A stretch of 64,000 bases of DNA from Pristionchus mayeri (Eukaryota; Nematoda; Chromadorea; Rhabditida; Neodiplogasteridae), in NCBI GenBank assembly GCA_036245805.1, contig BTRK01000005.1, forward strand, positions 42,023,216-42,087,215, written 5' to 3'. Positions within the stretch are counted from its first letter, which is position 1, and every line of letters starts with the position of its first letter. The translations under genes and the position numbers were made by a program. The notes under the pieces were generated by a model. It worked only from the letters and a program-made list of their open reading frames with translations, was not told the DNA's origin and made no database searches. Positions 1-11,118 of this stretch are shown one piece after another.

Positions 1-2474
1 TCTTGTATTGTTTTGTTTTGAGTAGATATAACTGCAACATTTGGAAATTATAAACGATAACATCAAATCTGGATGATTCGCACATTCTCAGGGACAATCG
101 TTGATGCGTCTATCATAGGCTAGTGATATCGTTTTATTTTTATATTGGGTATGATTCCTTTGGAATTGCAATAACAAAAGGAGTTGACACTGATATGCGA
201 TTGTAGGAGGACAGACGGCACTATAGTGATTGTTTACTTTCTCTCTCAACTTGACAAAAATACTTATTGAAGCTCGACATCAAATTACGATCGTTCATTA
301 TTTTCGCATGCTATGATATATAGTGTGACTTTTAAATCTCATGCTGCGGTGTGACGAATCATCTCGGTTGAGCAGCATTGTCCCTTTTTCCCTCTTCACC
401 GGATATGCAGGAGTCGAGGCCGCACATCATGCAGTTAGTGGAAGTATAATGAAATCAGCATGCGCGCAGTTGTCCATCATATTATCGTGACATTTTTTAC
501 TAGAAATCCAGCTATGATCGAATTTAAAAAGCATAGAAAAGATGTCGAGGAAAGCAGAGAACACGGTTGGACTATTTTACTATTCTATGATAGTGCCTTC
601 ATCGTCCAGATTTCCTTCCTTCTGGTAAAAAATGATGAATTCAACCTGTGATTTCCCATTGTTTTGTTGGTGTTTACTTTCTCGGTGCTATGATGTTATT
701 TTTTCTACTACAAGTGTAGAAGACATTGCAAGATCCAGCGAGAGATTGGTTTGGATTCATGGAGATGCATGAATCCGCCTGTTCTAGAATTATATTTTTT
801 TTTTTCTGAAGAACCCTCCATCCCTGCTGTTATCAGGTTGGTGCAAAAGTTTCTCCCTTTTTTCAGAAACTTACTTTTTCGCTTCCCCTTGCACCCAATC
901 TGGATCAATTCTCATACGGTTTCTAGCAATAAAAGGGTGCTTGAATACCCATTATTACAAACTATATCCCAGTTCTCCAAAATTAGTAGCGTCGACAGTC
1001 CGTCAAATTTTGCAAAATTGATTTTCAAACCGAATGTTTAGAAGGTCAATACTATCTGGCAAAAATAGATAGCGGCTAAACATGCATACTAGTGGAATGT
1101 GTGAAAACTGGGCATGCTCGTGAATGCAAATCAGTATATGTGCGCCGTCATGCCAAGTTCGGATTAACGTCGGCTTAGAAAATAACGCGAGATTCATTTC
1201 TGCACAATTACATTTCATAGCCCCCGAATGTTTAGAGATTGGTTCGGTAATCCATAGTCTGGACAATGAATTACTCGCCAGTCTTAGTATTACCCTTAAA
1301 CGTGAGAGGGGTCCTCGTGAATAGCAGTATGATACAACAAAATGACGAAATTTTAACAACGAAATCAGCAATTTTTATAATTCTCAGCTTTCAACGCCTA
1401 TTGAAGGATGTATATTTTGTAATATTCTTGAAGATCAACTTGAGTAGTGCCACTCTTCAAAAAACGAGACTTTTAAGGTTTGTTAACTTTTAACCGGGAA
1501 TTTTAGGTTTCATACTGGAGATATATTGCTACTTCTGAAAAATACTATAATACTCCCTCCTCCCGGTAAGCAAAAATACCATATTGTAGAATTCGGGTCA
1601 TGCCTAGCAGTGACGGACAATAAGAAGATATGATTGTGCTCCTTCCTTGGTGGGGATGTTGCGAAATATCACTTCGCTACTATTAATTAATTCAATCATA
1701 ATCCCCAAGCAATAAACAAATCAATTATTATTTCAACAATAAATAAAATCAGTTTTCAATCATATTCCTCATTTGCAACTACCGTAATCTTGAACGCTTT
1801 CCACTGATGCTTTCCACACACTGTTCACTTGGATCACTCCCGCTGCAGAATGTCCCACGCGGAAAGTCAGGGTAGCTACAGTACGCCACTGGGCTCTCTC
1901 TGTCTGGCCTCGATTCTGTTTTTTTAGCGTTGAAGACGTTTATACATGTTTACGTCACTTTTTCCTCCGTTTTTTTCATTCATTCATCACATTACTAATC
2001 TCACTTGTCAAGTATTCATTCTTATAGCCGAGCACATCGTTTTGCGGGCTATTTCATCGTTTTTTCACTCACTTTTCGTCGCATTTAACTTTGCCATCAT
2101 TTCATCATTTTCCTCACTCAGGATCCATGAACTCAAATCTCTCCACAAACCTATCACGGGATTCAAGCACAATAAGGCATGAAGCCAGGGACTCAATCTT
2201 CCTAGCTGTTTCCTTCACTAAGGTACATTTCCTCACTACCTAGCCAATCAATAGCCCATCAAAACAACCCTATTCCCTTCTTGTGATCTACTCGTTCTTT
2301 CGTGCTATCACACATGCTCATAAAAAGGGAACTAGACTAATTAGTGATACATTTGTCTGCCTCGTAGGAAGCTCTTGATCTAGTGGTCCACTCGAGCAAA
2401 AGAACGAGCCGTTGGATGAGGTTGATGAGGATACTGTAGCCTCACTGAAGAAGAAGTGGACATCACTGCGGAGC
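1..2474. other. Gene-poor AT-rich stretch, no supported gene
   Basis: Only short ORFs without recognisable motifs occur here. The stretch does hold dispersed repeat fragments. A block near 1495-1545 recurs near 11428-11470 (shared core 'gggaattttaggtttca'), and one near 2440-2475 recurs near 11908-11945 (shared core 'cctcactgaagaagaag'). Together they suggest that 1.5-2.5 kb and 11.4-11.95 kb carry copies of the same older repeat, with the 2475-3946 palindrome placed just beyond one of them. Confidence 0.5.
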
Positions 2475-3946
2475 TGATTTCGATGAAACTTAGTTTATGG
2501 ATACTATTGGGTGGTCCAAAGAAGGTATGTCCACTTGGTTTGGTCAATTTCGGACATTATCGATTTTTTGTGATCTACCATTTGGAATACTGTAAATCGG
2601 TCAATTTTGATCGTATAGCCTACTGATTTTTTCCGTTTTACGCGGAATTTCGAGATCTACAAATTCGTCTTCACTCCCCTCAACCGGGAAGGCCGGCTTC
2701 AGGGACTTTTGGCCAAAATACTTGTTTTTGGACCATGTTTATCGATTTTTTTCTTCATTCCCCTTCGATTTTATTTTAGCATTCGATTCTACAAACAAAA
2801 TTAGTAGGGGTCAATGTTGACCATTTTTCATAAAACGAGAACTGTTATGTCGAAATAGTAAGTGGAGTCAAGGACTTAAGTGGAGTCCCGGACGATTTTT
2901 TTAAATTTTCGTTTTTTGACCGTTTCTCAGTTCTAAATGGTCCAATATACAAATTTTTAAAAAAAATCGATACATCTCGACGAGTAGAATAACTTTCACG
3001 AAGGTGGTCGAAACTCTAAAATGACTAGTTTTCGAGATATTTAAGAAAAAATCTGAGAAAAGCTGAAAATGTCAGGTTTTAGCCATGTATTCCAGGGGGG
3101 ACGGCATTTGCGCAAACGACATTTGCGCAACTAAGCACGTCTGGCTTGGCAGAAGGCGTATCTACTTGGGAGTTGTTTCATTGTTACCAGTATGCCCTGT
3201 ACTACATTTACATAAATAAATTTTGTTACCGGGCGATTATGAGTTTCAACGTAGGGGGTCATGGAAATCCATCTACCATGAACCCCGGGTCGTTGATTTG
3301 GGGTAAAACTCAATATCGCTTGGTAACGAAATTTATATTTGCAAATGTAGTACTTGGCATACTGGTAACAATGAAACAACTCCCAAGTAGATACGCCTTC
3401 TGCCAAGCCAGACGTGCTTAGTTGCGCAAATGTCGTCCCCCCTGGAATACTTTCAGCTTTTCTCAGATTTTTCTTAAATATCTCGAAAACTAGTCATTTT
3501 AGAGTTTCGACCACCTTCGTAAAAATTATTCTACTCGTAGAGATGTATCGATTTCTTTTTTTAAATGTGTATATTGGACCATTTAGAACTGAGAAACGAT
3601 CAAAAAACGAAAATTAAAAAGTCCGGGACTCCACTTAATATTTCGACATAACAGTCCTCGTTTTATGAATCGATAAAATCGATAAACATGGTCCAAAAAG
3701 ACGTTTTTTGGCCAAAAGTCCCTGAAGCCGGCCTTCCCGGTTGAGGGGAGTGAAGACGAATTTGTAGATCTCGAAATTCCGCGTAAAATGGAAAAATCAG
3801 TAGGCTGTACGATCAAAATTGACCGATTTACAGTATTCCAAAGGGTAGATCACAAAAAATCGATAATGTCCGAAATTGACCAAACCAAGTGGACATACCT
3901 TCTTTGGACCCCCAATAGTATCCATAAACCAAATTTCATCGAAATC
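2475..3946. repeat. Large palindromic (foldback) element, ~1.47 kb
   Basis: The sequence reading inward from about 2475 reappears as its reverse complement reading inward from about 3946, with the centre near 3280. Examples are 'ttatggatactattggg' on the left against 'cccaatagtatccataa' on the right, and 'ggcagaaggcgtatctac' at 3150 against its complement at 3397. Arms are roughly 700 bp with scattered mismatches. Because the arms mirror each other, near-identical 91-codon ORFs appear on both strands (3131-3406 and 3146-3421); these are symmetry artefacts, not genes. No transposase is present, so this is a non-autonomous foldback element or a collapsed long-TIR transposon. Confidence 0.85.
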
Positions 3947-4197
3947 CGTGACTATGACTTTTTCCTGGTGACAGACGTTCCTGCATTCTTACGGAAGACC
4001 CGTGATATAGCATGATGATATCATGCTGAGGTGACGTTGTATTCTACAAATTATCCCAATAATTAAGAGAAATGAAATTGAACTTTTTTTCGCCCTTTCG
4101 TTCGATACATTGGCGTGGCCAGTGAGGTTTGATGTTCTATCATTAAGAGAATACTGCTTGACCCTATCTTGCACCGATCGCTGAGTGCTTCGGATGC

Positions 4198-6064
4198 AAT
4201 ATGAGTGACTATCTGAGAGGATTAAGCATGTGCCGTACAACGAAAAATAAAGTCTCAATTTGAAGATTGTTCTAGGGGTAACTTTTCGCGTAGAGTTCGA
4301 AAATCTACCTTAGAAAGCCGTATCTCTGACCTCTCATTTCGTGTGTCGCGCTATACCTGGGTGGTCGGTTTTTGTAACTTTTGAACGGCTCATCCAAACT
4401 CCATAAATGTATAGTAATTTTGAAATATCTCGACGAAATAAGCATTTATAATGTTAGAAGTGAAGAGCTTACTCATCTGTGAAAAAAGTTTAGGCCATTT
4501 GAATTTTAAAAATTGGTGAACTAACACCTTATCCTCGGAATGCCCCTTTTTGAACATGTTTATTGGATTCCACGTGAAAAGTTACCCTTGGATGCATCTT
4601 TTCGCTCCAAAAGAGCGGGATGCATGGGGTTTCCCGCTTCGAGGGAAATGAAGTTATGTAAAATCTCATAAATATGTATTTTTCAGGCAAAACATCGTGA
4701 TTTCAGATCACTATTGAACAAATATTTACATTTCAAGAATGCAGAAGTATGATTACGCTTGAAAATGCGGAGTTTCGCTCATTCTTAAAAATCGATTTTT
4801 TCATCTTCGAAAAATCTCCATTTTGAACGTTGCTAACTTTAAAAATGGAATTGAAATCTCGCAAGTTCAAAGTATTTCGTATAATATGTACCGACATAAA
4901 TCAGAAAAAGTTGTACAGCGGCTCTCACAATTTGTGATTTTTGAAATACTCTTGCAAGAAAATGCAATTTTTAAGCTTCCGTATTAGAAATAAATTATAT
5001 TTCGAAAGCATTTTCGTAAAATTTTGAGACATTTTCACGTATTAATATTTTTAAATACGAGTTTTGTCGATTGGCATTGATCTGAGTAGGTTTTGCATTG
5101 TCTTTCAAATTTCGATTTGCACATGATACAAAATTTTGATATTTTTTGAATCGCCGAAATTTGAAATAACGAACATATTTCCAATCACCTTATATGCCAA
5201 AATTGTTTTAGGCCTGAAATTAGTCGAATCCCCTCAAAAATACATATTGATTTTTCATAAATTATTTTTACGCACTCTCAAAACATCGTGTCCATGCAAT
5301 AATATTTCAGCAATCAGAATGTGTGGGAGCCTCTATACAACTTTTTATCATTCATATCGGTACATATTATACGAAATACTTTGAACTTGCGAGATTTCAA
5401 TTGTATTTTTAAAGTTAGCAACGTTAAAAATGGAGATTTTTCGAAGATGAAAAAATCGATTTTTAAGAATGAGCGAAACCGTATTTTCAAGCGTAATCAT
5501 ACTTCTGCATTCTTGAATAGTAAATATTTGTTCAATAGTGATCTGAAATCACGATGTTTTGCCTGAAAAATACATATTTATACTGAGATTTTACATAACT
5601 TCATTTCCCTCGAAGCGGGAAACCTCATGCATCCCGCTCTTTTGGAGCGAAAAGATGCACCCAGGGGTAACTTTTCACGTGGAATCCAATGAACATGTTC
5701 AAAAAGGGGCATTCCGAGGATAAGATGTTAGTTCACCAATTTTTAAAATTCAAATGGCCTAAACTTTTTTTCACAGATGAGTAAGCTCTTCACTTCTAAC
5801 AGTATAAATGCTTATTTCGTCGAGATATTTCAAAATTACTATACATTTATGGAGTTTGGATGAGCCGTTCAAAAGTTACAAAAACCGACCACCCAGGTAT
5901 AGCGCGACACACGAAATGAGAGGTCAAAGATACGGCTTTCTAAGGTAGATTTTCGAACTCTACGCGAAAAGTTACCCCTAGAACAATCTTCAAATTGAGA
6001 CATTATTTTTCGTTGTACGGCACATAGGTGAAATTGCTCAGTTCTCTCAGATAGTCACTCATAT
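4198..6064. repeat. Large palindromic (foldback) element, ~1.87 kb
   Basis: The left arm begins 'atgagtgactatctgag' at about 4200 and the right arm ends with its complement at about 6062. Matching continues inward through 'gtagagttcgaaaatctacc', 'cgtgtgtcgcgctatacctg' and 'gaagcgggaaacc', with the centre near 5130. The outer arms are very similar, implying recent origin or gene conversion between arms. No ORF has a recognisable domain. Flanking DNA at 4100-4197 and 6075-6160 resembles 13865-14090, where the palindrome is absent, so that copy looks like an empty site. Confidence 0.85.
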
Positions 6065-7888
6065 AATTATTAAAATGAGAACTTGTCGGCATGAATATAT
6101 CACCAGTCATGTTCGTTCTCCTTTACATGGATCTTTCCCTGCATAAGCAGAGACCAATAGATAAGGAGAAAAAAACCATGAAGTGAAATTATACAGTCCG
6201 TTTAACTGGTATTGAACCTGTGATAGCTTGAATCAACCTTGTATCAACAAATTGTGCATGACAGTTTTACCCTTAATCATAATCGAAAAAAATATTCGAT
6301 CAGTGTGAACATCCATTGGATATCAGCACTTTTTCTTCAAAAAAGCCAATCGACTCAATTGGGTACAAGAGAAATTTTTGTCATATGTATGACTGTCGCA
6401 ACAAAAATCCAGCACGTCCACCTTCTCATTACTTTGCGGATCGTTTTTTTTCAAATATACAAGAAGCGACGTAGGAGTTTTCCCCCGTAAGTACCTAGAA
6501 GTGCCCGGCCCACTGCGAGAATTATCTTTGACTTCCGTAATGCCATAACTACAAGAACCACTCTCAGCATTAAAAGTGATTATGCATTCTTGTTCTACCA
6601 AAGTTGCCCAATGAATGTCTGTTGTTAAAGAGAGTATTTCGGACCAATTTTAATAACAGTAACAGTGCGGCCTGGCGAATGGGACTTTCACTGGTACAAG
6701 ACCCGTTTGCAGTGGTCGTATTAATGATGTTTCTTTTCCATAGTACATTATTTAATTACCTATTTTGATTGATAATTTATGAATACATTTTTATGTTTTA
6801 AGTTCTTGTGTAACGTTATCATTAACATTAATAAATTCGTCTACCTCAGGGCTCATATCTCTTCGTGAGTTCCCAGGCTGTTCGTTCCTCATTTTAAGCA
6901 CGGGAATAATTCGGAGATGAGATGAAACCAATTATGGAAAGGAGGAGGCAAAGGAAGGTCACGCAGTTACATGTTTCATCAATGGATCAAATTGGATGCA
7001 TTGGATGATGCTTTAGTATAGATTCAATGTACATTAAAAATAATCGCATCTCATTGAGCACACAATCTCCCTCGAATTTCGAAATCGAGGGAGATCCGAA
7101 GCGGAATCGCAACCTCGCATCGAATGGCCTTCCCAAGATAGTAACCCGTATTTTGCAATATAAGCAGCTGAGTCAAATGGCCTATTTATTTCCTAACCAC
7201 CGAATGTGAAATCTCCCAATTGATGCATGATGCCTCATGTAATACCTCAATTAGCTACGGAATGGTACTAGTCATCAGACGACCAGCAGATGGACAGCAT
7301 TGTATCATGAAATAGGTTAGCCACAATTCACCGGGTGGTCGAAATCAGAATATCATTTTTGGACTATGACTTTTCGATCAAGTATGATTATAGGAAATGT
7401 ATACATTGAGCAGACAAGGATTACTGTTATATAGGTTGTATTTTGATTAACTAACAAAAGAGAAATACACGACGGGCTTTGCCCGATCACTACTCGCCGG
7501 CTGATAACCCGTGCCATGCCTGGATGGGTCGATACAGGTATAGCAGGAGTCATCAGACGCCATTGAAACAACAGGACGGGTATCAAGAGACGAGGTTGCC
7601 AGAAACCGCCTAGTGGATGAATTTTGAAAAAAAAATGTGTTGTTTGTTTGCCCATACAAAATACTTACTTGAACATGAAGGGTGACAGGAAGAGGCAATA
7701 TATTAATTTATTGATATTGATTATCGATTACCTAGTAATGATGCAACCCCGCCTATTCCAGTCTATTCCCCTTAATCTTACACTGTAGGTCTTCCAATTT
7801 ATTACCATGATCGCCAGAATATGAGCCCGTTCGCGTAAGAGTCAAACAAATTGCTGTTGGGTCTGGCACACCGAAATTTCGAAATTAT
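6065..7888. other. Intergenic repeats, no supported gene
   Basis: No gene is supported. The stretch near 6480-6540 shares 'ggcccactgcgaga' with 15190-15210, marking another dispersed repeat. A GC-richer block at 7449-7625 has overlapping minus-strand ORFs (7353-7698), but I recognise no protein family and codon use is not convincing. The remainder is AT-rich. Confidence 0.4.
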
Positions 7889-8758
7889 GCCTTTTGGGGT
7901 AGTCAAGGGTGCTGATCATTGTGGGCAACTTCATTTTGCTCCATATCGACTGGTTAAGCCAGGCTGCATGTGGGCTTCATATATATTTGTAGCGATAAGT
8001 CGGAAACCGAATTTAGAAACGTCTTGAAATTTTAACAGTAGATAGTTAATGCCACTACGAAGCCGCTGAAATCAATATACCACATGTTTTTTTTCATGAC
8101 AACATTATGATTTCGACGTTCTCGAATATAAAGCAAAAGCTAAAATCAAGAACTACATGCTAAGATGCGCCTTGGTCTGGGGATCATTTTTCGTATACTA
8201 TGTTGGGTATGCAAATTCGGATCTTTTTCGCTACATCTCGTTTTATGGCGAATTCAACAGCTCTATTCCCCCAACTTTGTGGGTGAGAGTGAATTATTCT
8301 GATTTCTTTGTTCTACCATCCTCGAACGAGAAAGTTAATGAAATTCATAATCATTTTTCACTCTCACCCACAAAGTTGGCGGCATAGAGCTGGAAAATTC
8401 ATCATAAAACTGCTTGTAGCGAAAAAGATCCGAATTTGCATACCCAACATAGCATACGAAAAATGATCCCCAGAACAAGGCGCATCTTAGCATGTAGTTC
8501 TTGGTTTTAGCTTTTGCTTTATATTCGAGAATGTCGAAATCATAATGTTGTCATGAAAAAAGCATGTGGAATATTGATTTCAGCGGCTTCGTAGTGGTAT
8601 TAACTATCTCCTGTTAAAATTTCAAGACGTTTCTAAATTCGGTTTCCGACTTATCGCCAGATATAGATGAAGCCCATATGCAGCCTGGCTTAACCAGTCG
8701 ATATGGAGCAAAGTGAAGTTGCCCACGATGATCAGCACCCTCGAGTACCCCTTTTGGC
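7889..8758. repeat. Palindromic element, ~870 bp
   Basis: The left arm ('gggtgctgatcattgtggg' near 7908) pairs with the right arm near 8722-8742. Pairing continues through 'gataagtcggaaaccgaattt' and 'gatgcgccttg' to a loop near 8320. Arms differ at a low percentage of positions. A diverged single arm of the same family lies at 44408-44710, where the reading order gctgatcatcgtgg ... agccgggctgaatg ... gatgcgccgtg ... gatcatttttcgtatgctatg is conserved. No protein-coding potential is recognised. Confidence 0.8.
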
Positions 8759-9184
8759 AAGTTTTCGACAATTCCGTTTTGTTTCCTTCATTTTTCTGTT
8801 ATTTATCTACGAGAGCTTGATTTCCGACTGTTTTAAATTTTATTTTAATGATACTGCAAAAAGCATTTTTAGCAAAGAGGTCAGCGTAGCCTCCTCGAGC
8901 ATAGACCAAAAGTGATGATGTGGATGATAATATTATACTTCGGAAGGTGATATTTACTCTTCGTTCTGTCCATAAAAAATAAACTGTAGTGATGGTTTTG
9001 CAGCTTGGGCGAGTATTTGATGGTTTGTTAGAATCCACAACTCATCAATTATTGTAAAATCAAGCGCTTCATGTGTTACAGTTCCATATGAGAACGCAAA
9101 ACCGACTGGTCAGAATTCACGTAGCGTCCGAAAGTCGCTAGTTTGATTCAAAATCAGTTTGCCTAGAAGATTGCCATTATGTTG
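8759..9184. other. Intergenic, no supported gene
   Basis: Short ORFs here have no recognisable motif. The interval only separates the 870-bp palindrome from the next MITE. Confidence 0.35.
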
Positions 9185-9416
9185 TAGGCTTGGCAAAAAT
9201 AGTCCGACGCTGAGTCTCAGACGTCCGAATGATTGGGACTATGAGAGTCCGAACTTTGAATTATGTTTCATTGCGTTTTTGAAAGTTTGGCACGCTTTTT
9301 AATTGTGGGACTCTCAGAGTCCCGGAAAGGAAGAGAACATTTTTCATTCCGACTCATTCCGGACTCTTTTCGCGCGATGCGCGCGATGTCTGCTCAGACT
9401 ATTTTTGCCAACCCTA
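9185..9416. mobile_element. hAT-type MITE, 232 bp, 8-bp TSD
   Basis: Inverted termini 'taggcttggcaaaaatagtc' and 'gactatttttgccaaccc-ta' are flanked by perfect copies of ttatgttg (9177-9184 and 9417-9424). An 8-bp target duplication with TAGGG-like ends and a TTGGCAAAAA subterminal block is typical of hAT superfamily MITEs. The ends match those of the element at 23859-24261, so the two belong to one family. It holds no transposase and must be mobilised in trans. Confidence 0.85.
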
Positions 9417-9792
9417 TTATGTTGCACGAACCGGGTGTCTGGTGAATTCTTCGCAAGGCAATGTTATTCGTTTGCAGATGAATTATTTCAGCAGCCGAAA
9501 TCAACCGTGTTAACCTTTCTCGTTGTTTTTATTGCTGACGGAGGAGGGAATAGCAGCTATATATTAGGTTGGCATGAAAGTCTTTGTCACTGGTTTTGTT
9601 TTTCCACTGCTCGTCGCAGATGGACTTTGACATTTCCTCGTGCCTAGTGAATAACAAGCAGTGAGGGGCCTTCAACGTAAAGAACTTCCCATTCCCTTCC
9701 CATCAGAAAGGGGCAAGTAGAGGAACGATGTATGTCACAAGTGCCATCCACTTCAGTCATGTTCTGATTTGCATTTCAATATCTGACTTCAC

Positions 9793-10790
9793 GATGAAGG
9801 ATTCAGATACCCTACTGAAGTATCTTTATGGCACACGTGCCCCCTCTACAACACCATATGTAATTGGTTCCATCGCTTCGAAGAAGACGACTTCACCCTC
9901 AATGATCAGGATCGGTCTGGAAGACCTGGTGAGTTGGATTTGGAAACGTTGAAGGAAGTTGTGGAAACATACCCATTTCAAAGTGCCCGTGAAATGACTA
10001 TTGCACTTAGAGTCCACCATAGCACTGTCAAAGACGGCTTGAGATCTATTGGAATGAGGCAATTTATCGGTCGATATTATCTTAGCCCATTATCTTAGCC
10101 AAGCCAGCCGTGACCGTCGAGTCGATGATTCCATTACTCTCCTCATTTCCCAAGGCGGGGATCGATGGATGGAACGGCTCAGAACGGGGAATGAGAAGTG
10201 GGTCCTCTACGATAACAACCACAGGAGAACCCAACGGGTTGGAGAAGGAGAGACTTCACGGGGTGTCCCAAAACTTGATCTGCAAGCCAATAAAAAAAGC
10301 TGTCAATGTGATGGGGAGTGGTTGGCGTAATCTTATAGGAGCTACTACCTGAGGGCAGTAGTCGGCCTCACCGCACTACACCACCTAGCGTAGTCGTTCA
10401 CGACTGTAAAATCGCTTGACGTGGTTGCACCTTACCTTACCTGAGGGCATGTCAATCACCGGGGTCAAGTACGTCACACACCTACATAATTTGAAGCTGG
10501 AAGTCGATCATTCAAGGCTGAAGGACAAGAAAGTGTATACTCAACAAAATGACCCCCGTCACCAGGTCTCCAATCAAATCAAGCAGGAACTGGCTAGATA
10601 GCGATGGATGGTTCTCCCTCACCACCCGTACTCTTCTGACATGGCACCGTAAGATTACGGGCTTTTCGCAGACCTGGCCCATGCCGTTCGAGGTAGGGCC
10701 TTCAATTCCCGTATATGTCTCGAGGTTGAACGCAAGCAATACTTTGCATCATGCCCAGGCGGGTTCTAAAGGGAGGGGATCCATACATTG
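9793..10790 (+). pseudogene. Mariner (SETMAR-like) transposase, broken reading frame
   Basis: Translation across frames recovers mariner transposase signatures in order: the N-terminal helix-turn-helix region with a WFHRFEEDDFTLNDQDRSGRP-like stretch (about 9868-9930), then ETYPFQSAREM and HHSTVKDGLRSIGM (about 9961-10055), a GNEKWVLYDN block that normally carries the first catalytic Asp region (about 10186-10215), and a downstream region near 10600-10700 corresponding to the 'HPPYSPDLAPSD' end of the catalytic domain but scrambled by frameshifts and stops. No single ORF spans these pieces, so it cannot make a working transposase. It lies between the TIRs at 9564 and 11116. Confidence 0.8.
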
Positions 10791-10807
10791 CAGGTACGTT
10801 GGGCACA

Positions 10808-10832
10808 TTCATTCATTCATTCATTCATTATT
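10808..10832. repeat. (CATT)n microsatellite
   Basis: A short run of perfect cattcatt units lies inside the decayed mariner. Confidence 0.7.
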
Positions 10833-11118
10833 TATTCCGTCAAAGGGGATATGCAAGTAATAGGCGAGATGAAAAAACAATAGACGGATGTCCGTCGACG
10901 TTGTCGAATCGGGTTTCTTGCGGCAGCAAGGGTAGGGTAGGGGTCTGTAGAGGGAGTGGGCGAGGGATGGGTATAGATCATAGATCAAGCCATGCTTTAA
11001 TAATAGACTGGGGGAAGAAAGTCAATAATGATGACAAGTATAAATGAACTCATGCTTTTCATTTCTCCAAGAAATAAAGTTTTGAAAAAGTGACAAAGAC
11101 TTTCATGCCAACCTGATA

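Larger units (their letters stand above)
9564..11116 (+). mobile_element. Decayed mariner element with 28-bp TIRs
   Basis: 28-bp inverted termini (aggttggcatgaaagtctttgtca core) at 9564-9591 and 11089-11116 are flanked by TA dinucleotides, as expected for Tc1/mariner insertion. The 1.55-kb length is close to that of complete mariners, so this is a nearly full-length but inactivated copy. Confidence 0.9.

Noticed and set aside
3131..3421. Two near-identical 91-codon ORFs on opposite strands
   Set aside because: They arise from mirror symmetry of the 2475-3946 palindrome; no domain or independent support.
7353..7698. Overlapping 100- and 83-codon minus ORFs
   Set aside because: No motif, no splice context and two competing frames; left as unassigned.
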